64,000 nucleotides of DNA, taken from positions 6,510,001 through 6,574,000 of the forward strand of contig JAPNXP010000009.1 in the NCBI GenBank assembly GCA_028753945.1, written 5' to 3'. The DNA is from Hexactinellida sp. DTS-2022. Lineage: Eukaryota > Porifera > Hexactinellida. Shown in pieces: positions 16,439-28,439 of the stretch (its first letter is position 1; every line of letters begins with the position of its first letter). The notes beneath the pieces are model-generated. The model saw nothing but the letters and a program-made list of their open reading frames with translations, did no database searches and was not told where the DNA came from. The translations under genes and the position numbers were made by a program.

Positions 16439-17113
16439 TACAAAGTCTCAATCACTATTATAGTACACGGGTTACAAACAGAAACTAAGAATAATATTAC
16501 TAAATTTTGACTAGCAAGAGTATTTCATATAATTTACGCAGTTATAACAAACTCATTACTAATCTAACGTGTTGTTGCAGTTTATGGAAAGTCCTGGTGT
16601 GCACACGGATACACCAGGCACGTCCATAAACTGTAACATCGTTTGTAAACTACTATTTACTATTATTAGAACACGGGGTAAAAATAAGAATTGTAGCTAA
16701 ATTGGCATCCAACAAGTATAAATTATTGCTCCTTATACGAAGTTCAATATAACCGGCATGTTCTTATAACCGACATAAATTATAGGGAATATGGCAACCG
16801 TTTTCCAAACATAGTGTGCTTATATCCGACATCTACTGTAGTACAATAGAACCTCATTAGTCGGACAAAGATCCGATTTAGCAGAGTTGTGTATAGTATT
16901 TCTTGTTATTTTTTGTTGTTTTTTCGAACACCCCTAACATTCTTTAAATGATAGCTAATAAAGAGGGTAAATAGAATACAAGCTAAGGAAGATAGTTAGG
17001 TTTTCAATTCCAGAAGGAACTTAGCCTTAAATGTTATTAATTAACTTCTGTATATAATAATATATTGCTGTATTAGGTAGGGTTACATATTCCCTTTAAA
17101 CACGGAGCATATA
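16439..17113. other. Upstream region of the SLC22-like gene with transposon debris
   Basis: AT-rich. Short stretches such as AGAACCTCATTAGTCGGAC near 16852 resemble pogo/Tigger termini, as do nearby 'ATAACCGGCAT/ATAACCGACAT' motifs, but no complete element can be delimited. It contains the hairpin at 16573-16638. The promoter of the transporter should lie here but is not identifiable. Confidence 0.4.
16573..16638 (+). other. 66-nt imperfect hairpin (pre-miRNA-sized)
   Basis: The lower stem TGTTGCAGTTTATGGA pairs with TCCATAAACTGTAACA with one mismatch. A small internal loop follows, then an upper stem CCTGGTGT/ACACCAGG and a loop of about 10 nt. Size and shape fit a microRNA precursor, but a fossil of a small inverted-repeat transposon is equally possible in this neighbourhood. 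Confidence 0.4.
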
Positions 17114-18448
17114 ATGAGTAAAAGAAAAGAAAACAGCTTGGACGAAGTTATCGAAGATTTGGGTCAATTCGGCACATATCAGTTCAAATTATTTTTAACC
17201 TTGCTACCATTCAACTTATGCAGCCCATTCTATGTAATTTTCGTTATGTTTCTGAGCAAGTCACCTGCATGGTACTGCAATGATGTGTTATTAAAGGTTT
17301 CTAAATGGAACGCAGTGTGTCAGGAGGAGTGGGCGATTAATCTGCTTCTGTCCATAGCTTTTGTCGGGGCTATGTTTGGCTCTTATTTTTTTGGATTCAT
17401 AGCAGACAAATACGGTAGAAAGCCGACTTATTTATTGGGAGTGCTCATTCTTGCCGTATTAAGCTTTTGCTTAGGCCTTTTTAATGGGAATTACTATTTG
17501 TTTGCTTTATACACATTATTTTGTGGATTTGCTATGCAGGGCACTTACCAAGTGGGGTATGTGTTACTCCTGGAGTTTGTTGGTCCGGATAAGAGAGCCC
17601 TAATCGCCACCCTAATTAGTTTGTGCGGAACTCTAGGCTACATGCTGACTCCTCTGGTTGCATTCCTTGTTCCTAACCATCGGGTCTTGTACTTGAGTCT
17701 GTCTGTCGTATTTATTGGGATTTTGCTTACTTATTCTTTCGTTCCTGAATCTCCACGTTGGTTACTTCTCACTCGTCAACATTCCAAGCTAAAGACGCTG
17801 CTCGATCAAATAGCAGAGGCAAACGGGACTCAGTACTCCCCTCCTACTCTCAGCGACCAGTTGTCACGAGACTCGACCCTTGATGGGTCCACAACCACTT
17901 GTACTAACTGCCTAGACATGTTCACTAAACCGGTGATTCGATCTCGCGTGTACATTTCCTCTCTCATTTGGTTCGTAGTCTGCAGTTCATACTATGGGCT
18001 CTCTTACAGCGCCAAGATGCTGGACGGAAGTATCTACCTTAACGTGTTTCTGGGCGGGGTTGTCGAGCTGCCTTCCATCCTGTTGGCATACCTGTTGCTC
18101 CGCTACAGGGGCAGGAGGAGCAGCCTCGGGATCATGACGCTTATTATTTCTCTCAGCACCTTGGGGTCCGTCCTGAGCTCTCTGTTCGGCCTCGAGCGAG
18201 TGCTCCTGTTGTTCACACTCTCCGCAAAATGCTCGGTCACAGGGACATTTCTCATTTTGTACATATTCACTCTAGAATTGCTCCCGACCTCAGTTCGGAC
18301 TATTGGGCTTGGCGTTTGTTCTGTTTTTGCCAGAATCGGCGGTATTACGGTTCCGATTGTGTTTGCGGCTCTCCCAGACCGCTGTGACTGTGAGCGCACT
18401 TGGGACACACTTTCCACCCCAGCAGAGAAGTTTGTAGTTAGTAGTTGA
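17114..18448 (+). CDS. SLC22-like organic-ion transporter (MFS), C-terminally truncated/chimeric
   Basis: A plasma-membrane MFS transporter of the SLC22 (organic cation/anion/carnitine) type; the substrate is unknown. The start MSKRKENSLDEVIEDLGQFGTYQ fits the family N-terminus. The MFS loop 2-3 motif GFIADKYGRK is at residues 94-103, the SLC22 signature PESPRWLLL at 211-219, and the second-half motif ELLPTSVRTIGLG at 388-400. The first extracellular loop (about 40 aa) is much shorter than the roughly 100 aa of OCTs/OATs. After TM11 (about 405-420) the family sequence stops: residues 423-444 (CDCERTWDTL...) come from the 96-bp segment also present at 14778-14873, so TM12 and the cytoplasmic tail are missing. 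The stop is only 28 bp from the GC-rich element. The gene may be damaged, or a downstream exon may lie beyond the array. Confidence 0.75.
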   Translation: MSKRKENSLDEVIEDLGQFGTYQFKLFLTLLPFNLCSPFYVIFVMFLSKSPAWYCNDVLLKVSKWNAVCQEEWAINLLLSIAFVGAMFGSYFFGFIADKYGRKPTYLLGVLILAVLSFCLGLFNGNYYLFALYTLFCGFAMQGTYQVGYVLLLEFVGPDKRALIATLISLCGTLGYMLTPLVAFLVPNHRVLYLSLSVVFIGILLTYSFVPESPRWLLLTRQHSKLKTLLDQIAEANGTQYSPPTLSDQLSRDSTLDGSTTTCTNCLDMFTKPVIRSRVYISSLIWFVVCSSYYGLSYSAKMLDGSIYLNVFLGGVVELPSILLAYLLLRYRGRRSSLGIMTLIISLSTLGSVLSSLFGLERVLLLFTLSAKCSVTGTFLILYIFTLELLPTSVRTIGLGVCSVFARIGGITVPIVFAALPDRCDCERTWDTLSTPAEKFVVSS

Positions 18449-18476
18449 GTTATAGGGGTGAGGAGTTGTAGGAGGT
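18381..18476 (+). repeat. 96-bp segment shared with the 1.76-kb TIR element
   Basis: Matches 14778-14873 at a constant offset of 3,603 bp. It supplies the last 22 codons of the transporter frame and stops exactly at the first base of the GC-rich element E1. Confidence 0.75.
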
Positions 18477-18631
18477 CATGGGCGGCGCGGCAGCACCCCG
18501 CACGGGTGATTCACCCGCGGGCCCCTCAACCGATTACAAAGGGGGCCCCTAGTTCAGGTCCCACGGGGCCCTGGACAAAGGGGACTAGTAGGTCGATCAC
18601 CCGGGGGCCCCCAAAAGCCGCGCCGCCTCTG
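18477..18631 (-). mobile_element. GC-rich hAT-like MITE 'E', copy E1, at the satellite/unique-DNA border
   Basis: 155 bp, in the opposite orientation to E2 and E3. Termini are CATGGGCGGCGCGG here and CAGAGGCGGCGCGG (reverse complement) at the other end, 12 of 14 identical. CAGAGGCGG-type ends and 8-bp duplications (seen at E2/E3) are hallmarks of the hAT superfamily. The 8-bp flanks do not match each other: TAGGAGGT on the unique side, GTTGAGAT (reverse complement of ATCTCAAC) on the satellite side. E1 is therefore a junction formed after insertion. No coding capacity. Confidence 0.75.
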
Positions 18632-19720
18632 GTTGAGATAATTAATTTTGAATCCCAAAGTCTATACATTGTACGCAAAATGCGTACAATGTTATACAGT
18701 GGATATATAAATAGCGAATACTGACGAGGTTCTCCATTGTAGAATGTAAGGGACATAGAAAGTATGAATGTTTCATTATGTTATTGGTTGATATAATAAA
18801 TTTTGAGTCCCAACGTCTATATATTGTACGCAAAATGCGTACAATATTATACAGTGGATATATAAATAGTGAATACTAACGAGTTTCTCCTTTGTAGAAT
18901 GTCCTACATATAGAAAGTATGAATGTTTCATTATGTTATTGGTTGATATAATAAATTTTGAGTCCCAACGTCTATATATTGTACGCAAAATGCGTACAAT
19001 ATTATACAGTGGATATATAAATAGTGAATACTAACGAGTTTCTCCTTTGTAGAATGTCCTACATATAGAAAGTATGAATGTTTCATTATGTTATTGGTTG
19101 ATATAATAAATTTTGAGTCCCAACGTCTATATATTGTACGCAAAATGCGTACAATATTATACAGTGGATATATAAATAGTGAATACTAACGAGTTTCTCC
19201 ATTGTAGAATGTCCTACATATAGAAAGTATGAATGTTTCATTATGTTATTGGTTGATATAATAAATTTTGAATCCCAACGTCTATATATTGTACGCAAAA
19301 TGCGTACAATGTTATAAAGTGGATATATAAATAGCGAATACTAACGAGGTTCTCCTTTGTAGAATGTCTAGATATAGAAAGTATGAATGTTTCATTATGT
19401 TATTGGTTGATAGAATAAATTTTGAGTCCCAACGTCTATATATTGTACGCAAAATGCGTACAATATTATACAGTGGATATATAAATAGTGAATACTAACG
19501 AGTTTCTCCATTGTAGAATGTCCTACACATAGAAAGTATGAATGTTTCATTATGTTATTGGTTGATATAATAAATTTTTAATCCCAACGTCTATATATTG
19601 TACGCAAAATGCGTACAATGTTATAAAGTGGATATATAAATAGCGAATACTAACGAGGTTCTCCTTTGTAGAATGTCTAGATATAGAAAGTATGAATGTT
19701 TCATTATGTTATTGGTTGAT

Positions 19721-21730
19721 ATAATTAATTTGGATCCCAAAGTCTATATATTGTACGCAAAATGCCTACAATATTATACAGTAGATATATAAATAGCGAA
19801 TACTAACGAGGTTCTCCATTGTAGAATGTCCTACATATAGAAAGTATGAATGTTTCATTATGTTATTGGTTGATATAATAAATTTTGAATCCCAACGTTT
19901 ATATATTGTACGCAAAATGTGTACAATGTTATACTGTGGATATATAAATAGCGAATAGTAACGAGGTTCTCCATTGTAGAATGTCAGGGATATAGAAAGT
20001 ATGAATGTTTCATTATGTTATTGGTTGATATAATTAATTTTGAATCCCAATGTCAATATATTGTACGCAAAATGCGTAGAATGTTATAAAGTAGATATAT
20101 AAATAGCGAATACTAACGAGGTTCTCCTTTGTAGAATGGCTAGATATAGAAATGATGAATGTTTCATTATGTTATTGGTTGATATAATGAATTTTGAATC
20201 CCAAAGTCTATATATTGTACGCAAAATGCGTACAAAGTTATAAAGTAGATATATAAATAGCGAATACTAACGAGGTTCTCCATTGTAGAATGTCCTACAT
20301 ATAGAAAGTATGAATGTTTCATTATGTTATTGCTTGATATAATTAATTTGGATCCCTACGTCTATATATTGTACGCAAAATGCGTACAATGTTATAAAGT
20401 AGATATATAAATAGCGAATACTAACGAGGTTCTCCTTTGTAGAATGGCTAGATATAGAAATGATGAATGTTTCATTATGTTATTGGTTGATATAATTAAT
20501 TTGAATCCCAACGTCCATATATTGTACGCAAAATGCGTACAATGTTATAAAGTGGATATATAAATAGCGAATACTAACGAGGTTCTCCTTTGTAGAATGT
20601 CAGGGATATAGAAAGTATGAATGTTTCATTATGTTATTGGTTGATATAATAAATTTTGAATCCCAACGTTTATATATTGTACGCAAAATGCGTACAATGT
20701 TATAAAGTGGATATATAAATAGCGAATACTAACGAGGTTCTCCTTTGTAGAATGTCTAGATATAAAAAGTATGAATGTTTCATTATGTTATTGGTTGATA
20801 TAATAAATTTTGAGTCCCAACGTCTATATATTGCACGCAAAATGCGTACAATATTATACAGTGGATATATAAATAGTGAATACTAACGAGGTTCTCTATT
20901 GTAGAATGTCCTACATATAGAAAGTATGAATGTTTCATTATGTTATTGGTTGATATAATTAATTTGGATCCCAAAGTCTATATATTGTACGCAAAATCCC
21001 TACAATATTATACAGTAGATATATAAATAGCGAATACTAACGAGGTTCTCCATTGTAGAATGTCCTACATATAGAAAGTATGAATGTTTCATTATGTTAT
21101 TGGTTGATACTGTATAATAAATTTTGAATCCCAACGTCTATATATTGTACGCAAAATGCGTACAATGTTATACTGTGGATATATAAATAGCGAATACTAA
21201 CGAGGTTCTCCTTTGTAGAATGTCAGGGATATAGAAAGTATGAATGTTTCATTATGTTATTGGTTGATATAATTAATTTTGAATCCCAATGTCAATATAT
21301 TGTACGCAAAATGCGTACAATGTTATAAAGTAGATATATAAATAGCGAATACTAACGAGGTTCTCCTTTGTAGAATGGCTAGATATAGAAATGATGAATG
21401 TTTCATTATGTTATTGGTTGATATAATGAATTTTGAATCCCAACGTCTATATATTGTTCGCAAAATGCGTACAAACTTATAAAGTAGATATATAAATAGC
21501 GAATACTAACGAGGTTCTCCATTGTAGAATGTCCTACATATAGAAAGTATGAATGTTTCATTATGTTATTGGTTGATATAATTAATTTGGATCCCTACGT
21601 CTATATATTGTACGCAAAATGCGTACAATGTTATAAAGTAGATATATAAATAGCGAATACTAACGAGGTTCTCCTTTGTAGAATGGCTAGATATAGAAAG
21701 TATGAATGTTTCATTATGTTATTGGTTGAT
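19721..21730 (+). repeat. 13-monomer higher-order repeat, copy A (2,010 bp)
   Basis: The next 2,010 bp repeat the same order of diagnostic variants (TGGATCCCAAAG, CCTACAATATT, GATGAATG, the ACTGT insertion) with very few differences, such as TAGAATG versus TACAATG near 20070/22080. Confidence 0.8.
20181..20188 (+). other. Intact (unoccupied) copy of the GATATAAT insertion site
   Basis: GGTT-GATATAAT-GAATTTTGAATCC is continuous here and at 22191-22198. In the third higher-order copy the same site is split: its left half ends at 25286 and its right half resumes at 63538. Bases 20181-20643 match 63538-64000. Confidence 0.85.
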
Positions 21731-23740
21731 ATAATTAATTTGGATCCCAAAGTCTATATATTGTACGCAAAATGCCTACAATATTATACAGTAGATATAT
21801 AAATAGCGAATACTAACGAGGTTCTCCATTGTAGAATGTCCTACATATAGAAAGTATGAATGTTTCATTATGTTATTGGTTGATATAATAAATTTTGAAT
21901 CCCAACGTTTATATATTGTACGCAAAATGTGTACAATGTTATACTGTGGATATATAAATAGCGAATAGTAACGAGGTTCTCCATTGTAGAATGTCAGGGA
22001 TATAGAAAGTATGAATGTTTCATTATGTTATTGGTTGATATAATTAATTTTGAATCCCAATGTCAATATATTGTACGCAAAATGCGTACAATGTTATAAA
22101 GTAGATATATAAATAGCGAATACTAACGAGGTTCTCCTTTGTAGAATGGCTAGATATAGAAATGATGAATGTTTCATTATGTTATTGGTTGATATAATGA
22201 ATTTTGAATCCCAAAGTCTATATATTGTACGCAAAATGCGTACAAAGTTATAAAGTAGATATATAAATAGCGAATACTAACGAGGTTCTCCATTGTAGAA
22301 TGTCCTACATATAGAAAGTATGAATGTTTCATTATGTTATTGCTTGATATAATTAATTTGGATCCCTACGTCTATATATTGTACGCAAAATGCGTACAAT
22401 GTTATAAAGTAGATATATAAATAGCGAATACTAACGAGGTTCTCCTTTGTAGAATGGCTAGATATAGAAATGATGAATGTTTCATTATGTTATTGGTTGA
22501 TATAATTAATTTGAATCCCAACGTCCATATATTGTACGCAAAATGCGTACAATGTTATAAAGTGGATATATAAATAGCGAATACTAACGAGGTTCTCCTT
22601 TGTAGAATGTCAGGGATATAGAAAGTATGAATGTTTCATTATGTTATTGGTTGATATAATAAATTTTGAATCCCAACGTTTATATATTGTACGCAAAATG
22701 CGTACAATGTTATAAAGTGGATATATAAATAGCGAATACTAACGAGGTTCTCCTTTGTAGAATGTCTAGATATAAAAAGTATGAATGTTTCATTATGTTA
22801 TTGGTTGATATAATAAATTTTGAGTCCCAACGTCTATATATTGCACGCAAAATGCGTACAATATTATACAGTGGATATATAAATAGTGAATACTAACGAG
22901 GTTCTCTATTGTAGAATGTCCTACATATAGAAAGTATGAATGTTTCATTATGTTATTGGTTGATATAATTAATTTGGATCCCAAAGTCTATATATTGTAC
23001 GCAAAATCCCTACAATATTATACAGTAGATATATAAATAGCGAATACTAACGAGGTTCTCCATTGTAGAATGTCCTACATATAGAAAGTATGAATGTTTC
23101 ATTATGTTATTGGTTGATACTGTATAATAAATTTTGAATCCCAACGTCTATATATTGTACGCAAAATGCGTACAATGTTATACTGTGGATATATAAATAG
23201 CGAATACTAACGAGGTTCTCCTTTGTAGAATGTCAGGGATATAGAAAGTATGAATGTTTCATTATGTTATTGGTTGATATAATTAATTTTGAATCCCAAT
23301 GTCAATATATTGTACGCAAAATGCGTACAATGTTATAAAGTAGATATATAAATAGCGAATACTAACGAGTTTCTCCTTTGTAGAATGGCTAGATATAGAA
23401 ATGATGAATGTTTCATTATGTTATTGGTTGATATAATGAATTTTGAATCCCAACGTCTATATATTGTTCGCAAAATGCGTACAAACTTATAAAGTAGATA
23501 TATAAATAGCGAATACTAACGAGGTTCTCCATTGTAGAATGTCCTACATATAGAAAGTATGAATGTTTCATTATGTTATTGGTTGATATAATTAATTTGG
23601 ATCCCTACGTCTATATATTGTACGCAAAATGCGTACAATGTTATAAAGTAGATATATAAATAGCGAATACTAACGAGGTTCTCCTTTGTAGAATGGCTAG
23701 ATATAGAAATGATGAATGTTTCATTATGTTATTGGTTGAT
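21731..23740 (+). repeat. 13-monomer higher-order repeat, copy B (2,010 bp)
   Basis: Second copy of 19721-21730. A partial third copy starts near 24819 (offset 5,098 from copy A), is broken at 25286 by E2, and continues in phase at 63538 after the 38-kb insertion. Confidence 0.8.
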
Positions 23741-25278
23741 ATAATTAATTTGAATCCCAACGTCCATATATTGTACGCAAAATGCGTACAATGTTATACA
23801 GTGGATATATAAATAGCGAATACTAACGAGGTTCTCCTTTGTAGAATGGCTAGATATAGAAATGATGAATGTTTCATTATGTTATTGGTTGATATAATAA
23901 ATTTTGAATCCCAACGTCTATATATTGTACGCAAAATGCGTACAATGTTATAAAGTGGATATATAAATAGCGAATACTAACGAGGTTCTCCTTTGTAGAA
24001 TGTCTAGATATAAAAAGTATGAATGTTTCATTATGTTATTGGTTGATATAATAAATTTTGAGTCCCAACGTCTATATATTGCACGCAAAATGCGTACAAT
24101 ATTATACAGTGGATATATACATAGTGAATACTAACGAGGTTCTCCATTGTAGAATGTCCTACATATAGAAAGTATGAATGTTTCATTATGTTATTGGTTG
24201 ATATAATTAATTTGGATCCCAAAGTCTATATATTGTACGCAAAATCCCTACAATATTATACAGTAGATATATAAATAGCGAATACTAACGAGGTTCTCCA
24301 TTGTAGAATGTCCTACATATAGAAAGTATGAATGTTTCATTATGTTATTGGTTGATATAATAAATTTTGAATCCCAACGTCTATATATTGTACGCAAAAT
24401 GCGTACAATGTTATACTGTGGATATATAAATAGCGAATACTAACGAGGTTCTCCTTTGTAGAATGGCTAGATATAGAAATGATGAATGTATCATTATGTT
24501 ATTGGTTGATATAATTAATTTTGAATCTCAAAGTCTATATATTGTACGCAAAATGCGTACAATGTTATAAAGTGGATATATAAATAGCGAATACTAACGA
24601 GGTTCTCCTTTGTAGAATGGCTAGATATGGAAAGTATGAATGTTTCATTATGTTATCGGTTAATATAATGAATTTTGAATCCCAACGTCTATATATTGTA
24701 CGCAAAATGCGTACAATGTTATAAAGTGGATATATAAATAGCGAATACTAACGAGGTTCTCCTTTGTAGAATGTCTAGATATAGAAAGTATGAATGTTTC
24801 ATTATGTTATTGGTTGATATAATTAATTTGGATCCCAAAGTCTATATATTGTACGCAAAATGCCTACAATATTATACAGTAGATATTTAAATAGCGAATA
24901 CTAACGAGGTTCTCCATTGTAGAATGTCCTACATATAGAAAGTATGAATGTTTCATTATGTTATTGGTTGATATAATAAATTTTGAATCCCAACGTTTAT
25001 ATATTGTACGCAAAATGTGTACAATGTTATACTGTGGATATATAAATAGCGAATAGTAACGAGGTTCTCCATTGTAGAATGTCAGGGATATAGAAAGTAT
25101 GAATGTTTCATTATGTTATTGGTTGATATAATTAATTTTGAATCCCAATGTCAATATATTGTACGCAAAATGCGTACAATGTTATAAAGTAGATATATAA
25201 ATAGCGAATACTAACGAGGTTCTCCTTTGTAGAATGGCTAGATATAGAAATGATGAATGTTTCATTATGTTATTGGTT

Positions 25279-25286
25279 GATATAAT
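25279..25286 (+). other. 8-bp target duplication GATATAAT, left outer flank of the E2-E3 package
   Basis: GATATAAT directly precedes E2. The same 8 bp follow E3 at 63538-63545. Confidence 0.85.
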
Positions 25287-25441
25287 CAGAGGCGGCGCGG
25301 CTTTTGGGGGCCCCCGGGTGATCGACCTACTAGTCCCCTTTGTCCAGGGCCCCGTGGGACCTGAACTAGGGGCCCCCTTTGTAATCGGTTGAGGGGCCCG
25401 CGGGTGAATCACCCGTGCGGGGTGCGGCCGCGCCGCCCATG
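25287..25441 (+). mobile_element. GC-rich hAT-like MITE 'E', copy E2, at the first strand switch of the satellite
   Basis: 155 bp, CAGAGGCGGCGCGG...CCGCGCCGCCCATG, about 70% GC within satellite of about 30% GC. Left 8-bp flank GATATAAT (plus array), right 8-bp flank ATCTCAAC (25442-25449, minus array). Nearly identical to E3; differences cluster near the right end (GTGCGGCCG versus GTGTGCCCG). Confidence 0.8.
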
Positions 25442-25545
25442 ATCTCAACCAATAACATAATGAAACAATCATACTTTCTATATGTAGGACATTCTACAAA
25501 GGAGAAACTCGTTAGTATTCGCTATTTATATATCCACTGTATAAC

Positions 25546-25568
25546 ATTGTACGCATTTTGCGTACAAT
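25546..25568. other. Representative 23-bp dyad of the satellite monomer
   Basis: Perfect 10-bp arms ATTGTACGCA and TGCGTACAAT around TTT. It is present in nearly every monomer of the family. Rare variants hit one arm (GGGATTTTGCG near 45150, GCGAAAAATAT near 27565). Confidence 0.9.
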
Positions 25569-28439
25569 ATATTGACATTGGGATTCAAAATTAATTATAT
25601 CAACCAATAACATAATGAAACATTCATACTTTCTATATCCCTGACATTCTACAATGGAGAACCTCGTTAGTATTCGCTATTTATATATCCACTGTATAAC
25701 ATTGTACGCATTTTGCGTACAATATATAGACTTTGGGATCCAAATTAATTATATCAACCAATAACATAATGAAACATTCATACTTTCTATATGTAGGACA
25801 TTCTACAATGGAGAACCTCGTTAGTATTCGCTATTTATATATCTACTTTATAACAATGTACGCATTTTGCGTACAATATATTGACGTTGGGATTCAAAAT
25901 TAATTATATCAACCAATAACATAATGAAACATTCATAATTTCTATATCTAGACATTCTACAAAGGAGAACCTCGTTAGTATTCGCTATTTATATATCCAC
26001 TTTATAACATTGTACTCATTTTGCGTACAGTATATAGACTTTGGGATCCAAATTATTTATATCAACCAATAACATAATGAAACATTCATACTTTCTATAT
26101 GTAGGACATTCTACAATGGAGAACCTCGTCAGTATTCGCTATTTATATATCCACTTTATAACATTGTACGCATTTTGCGTACAATATATAGACGTTGGGA
26201 TTCAAAATTCATTATATTAACCGATAACATAATGAAACATTCATACTTTTTATATCTAGACATTATACAAAGGAGAACCTCGTTAGTATTCGCTATTTTA
26301 TATATCCACTGTATAACATTGTACGCATTTTGCGTACAATATATGGACGTTGGGATTCAAATTAATTATATCAACCAATAACATAATGAAACATTCATAC
26401 TTTCTATATCTAGACATTCTACAATGGAGAACCTCGTTAGTATTCGCTATTTATATATCCACTGTATAACATTGTACGCATTTTGCGTACAATATATTGA
26501 CGTTGGCATTCAAAATTAATTATATCAACCAATAACATAATGAAACATTCATACTTTCTATATCCCTGACATTCTACAAAGGAGAACCTCGTTAGTATTC
26601 GCTATTTATATATCCACTTTATAACATTGTACGCATTTTGCGTACAATATATTGACATTGGGATTCAAAATTAATTATATCAACCAATAACATAATGAAA
26701 CATTCATACTTTCTATATGTAGGACATTCTACAATGGAGAAACTCGTTAGTATTCACTATATATATATCCACTGTATAATATTGAACGCATTTTGCGTAC
26801 AATATATAGACGTTGGGACTCAAAATTTATTATATCAACCAATAACATAATGAAACATTCATACTTTCTATATCCCTGACATTCTACAAAGGAGAACCTC
26901 GTTAGTATTCGCTATTTATATATCCACTTTATAACATTGTACGCATTTTGCGTACAATATATAGACGTTGGGATTCAAAATTCATTATATTAACCGATAA
27001 CATAATGAAACATTCATACTTTCTATATCTAGACATTCTACAATGGAGAATCTCGTTAGTATTCGCTATTTATATATCCACTTTATAACATTGTACGCAT
27101 TTTGCGTACAATATATAGACGTTGGGATTCAAATTAATTATATCAACCAATAACATAATGAAACATTCATCATTTCTATATCTAGCCATTCTACAAAGGA
27201 GAACCTCGTTAGTATTCGCTATTTATATATCTACTTTATAACAATGTACGCATTTTGCGTACAATATATAGACGTAGGGATCCAAATTAATTATATCAAG
27301 CAATAACATAATGAAACATTCATACTTTCTATATGTAGGACATTCTACAATGGAGAACCTCGTTACTATTCGCTATTTATATATCCACTGTATAACATTG
27401 TACGCATTTTGCGTACAATATATAGACTTTGGGATCCAAATTAATTATATCAACCAATAACATAATGAAACATTCATACTTTCAATATCTAGACATTCTA
27501 CAATGGAGAACCTCGTTAGTATTCGCTATGTATATATCCACTTTATAACATTGTACGCATTTTGCGAAAAATATATTGATGTTGGGATTCAAAATTCATT
27601 ATATTAACCGATAACATAATGAAACATTCATACTTTCTATATCTAGACATTCTACAATGGAGAACCTCGTTAGTATTCGCTATTTATATATCCACTTTAT
27701 AACATTGTACGCATTTTGCGTACAATATATAGACGTTGGATTCAAAATTTATTATATCAACCAATAACATAATGAAACATTCATACTTTCTATATCCCTG
27801 ACATTCTACAAAGGAGAACCTCGTTAGTATTCGCTATTTATATATCCACTGTATAACATTGTACGCATTTTGCGTACAATATATACACTTTGGGATCCAA
27901 ATTAATTATATCAACCAATAACATAATGAAACATTCATACTTTCTATATGTAGGACATTCTACAATGGAGAACCTCGTTAGTATTCGCTATTTATATATC
28001 TACTTTATAACAATGTACGCATTTTGCGTACAATATATTGACGTTGGGATTCAAAATTAATTATATCAACCAATAACATAATGAAACATTCATACTTTCT
28101 ATATCTAGCCATTCTACAAAGGAGAACCTCGTTAGTATTCGCTATTTATATATCTACTTTATAACATTGTACGCATTTTGCGTACAATATATTGACATTG
28201 GGATTCAAAATTAATTATATCAACCAATAACATAATGAAACATTCATACTTTCTATATCCCTGACATTCTACAATGGAGAACCTCGTTACTATTCGCTAT
28301 TAGTATATCCACAGTATAACATTGTACACATTTTGCGTACAATATATAAACGTTGGGATTCCAAATTTATTATATCAACCAATAACATAATGAAACATTC
28401 ATACTTTCTATATGTAGGACATTCTACAATGGAGAACCT

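Larger units (their letters stand above)
18632..25286 (+). repeat. Satellite array, plus-orientation block (about 43 monomers)
   Basis: Head-to-tail monomers of about 154-155 bp, AT-rich, joined at ...TATGTTATTGGTTGATATAAT.... Each carries the dyad ATTGTACGCA-AAA-TGCGTACAAT (variants in some) and TATATAAATAGCGAATACTA. The first monomers next to E1 match, in inverted orientation, those next to E3. It contains two full copies of a 13-monomer higher-order repeat and the start of a third, which is cut by E2. Confidence 0.95.

Noticed and set aside
18477-18631. Arginine/proline-rich frame through the GC-rich element E
   Set aside because: GC-rich DNA rarely has stops. The frame runs out into satellite on both sides and the element has MITE features.
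18477-18632. Functional link between E length (155 bp) and monomer length (about 154-155 bp)
   Set aside because: Insertion with an 8-bp duplication adds 163 bp, so it does not preserve monomer phase. Probably coincidence.
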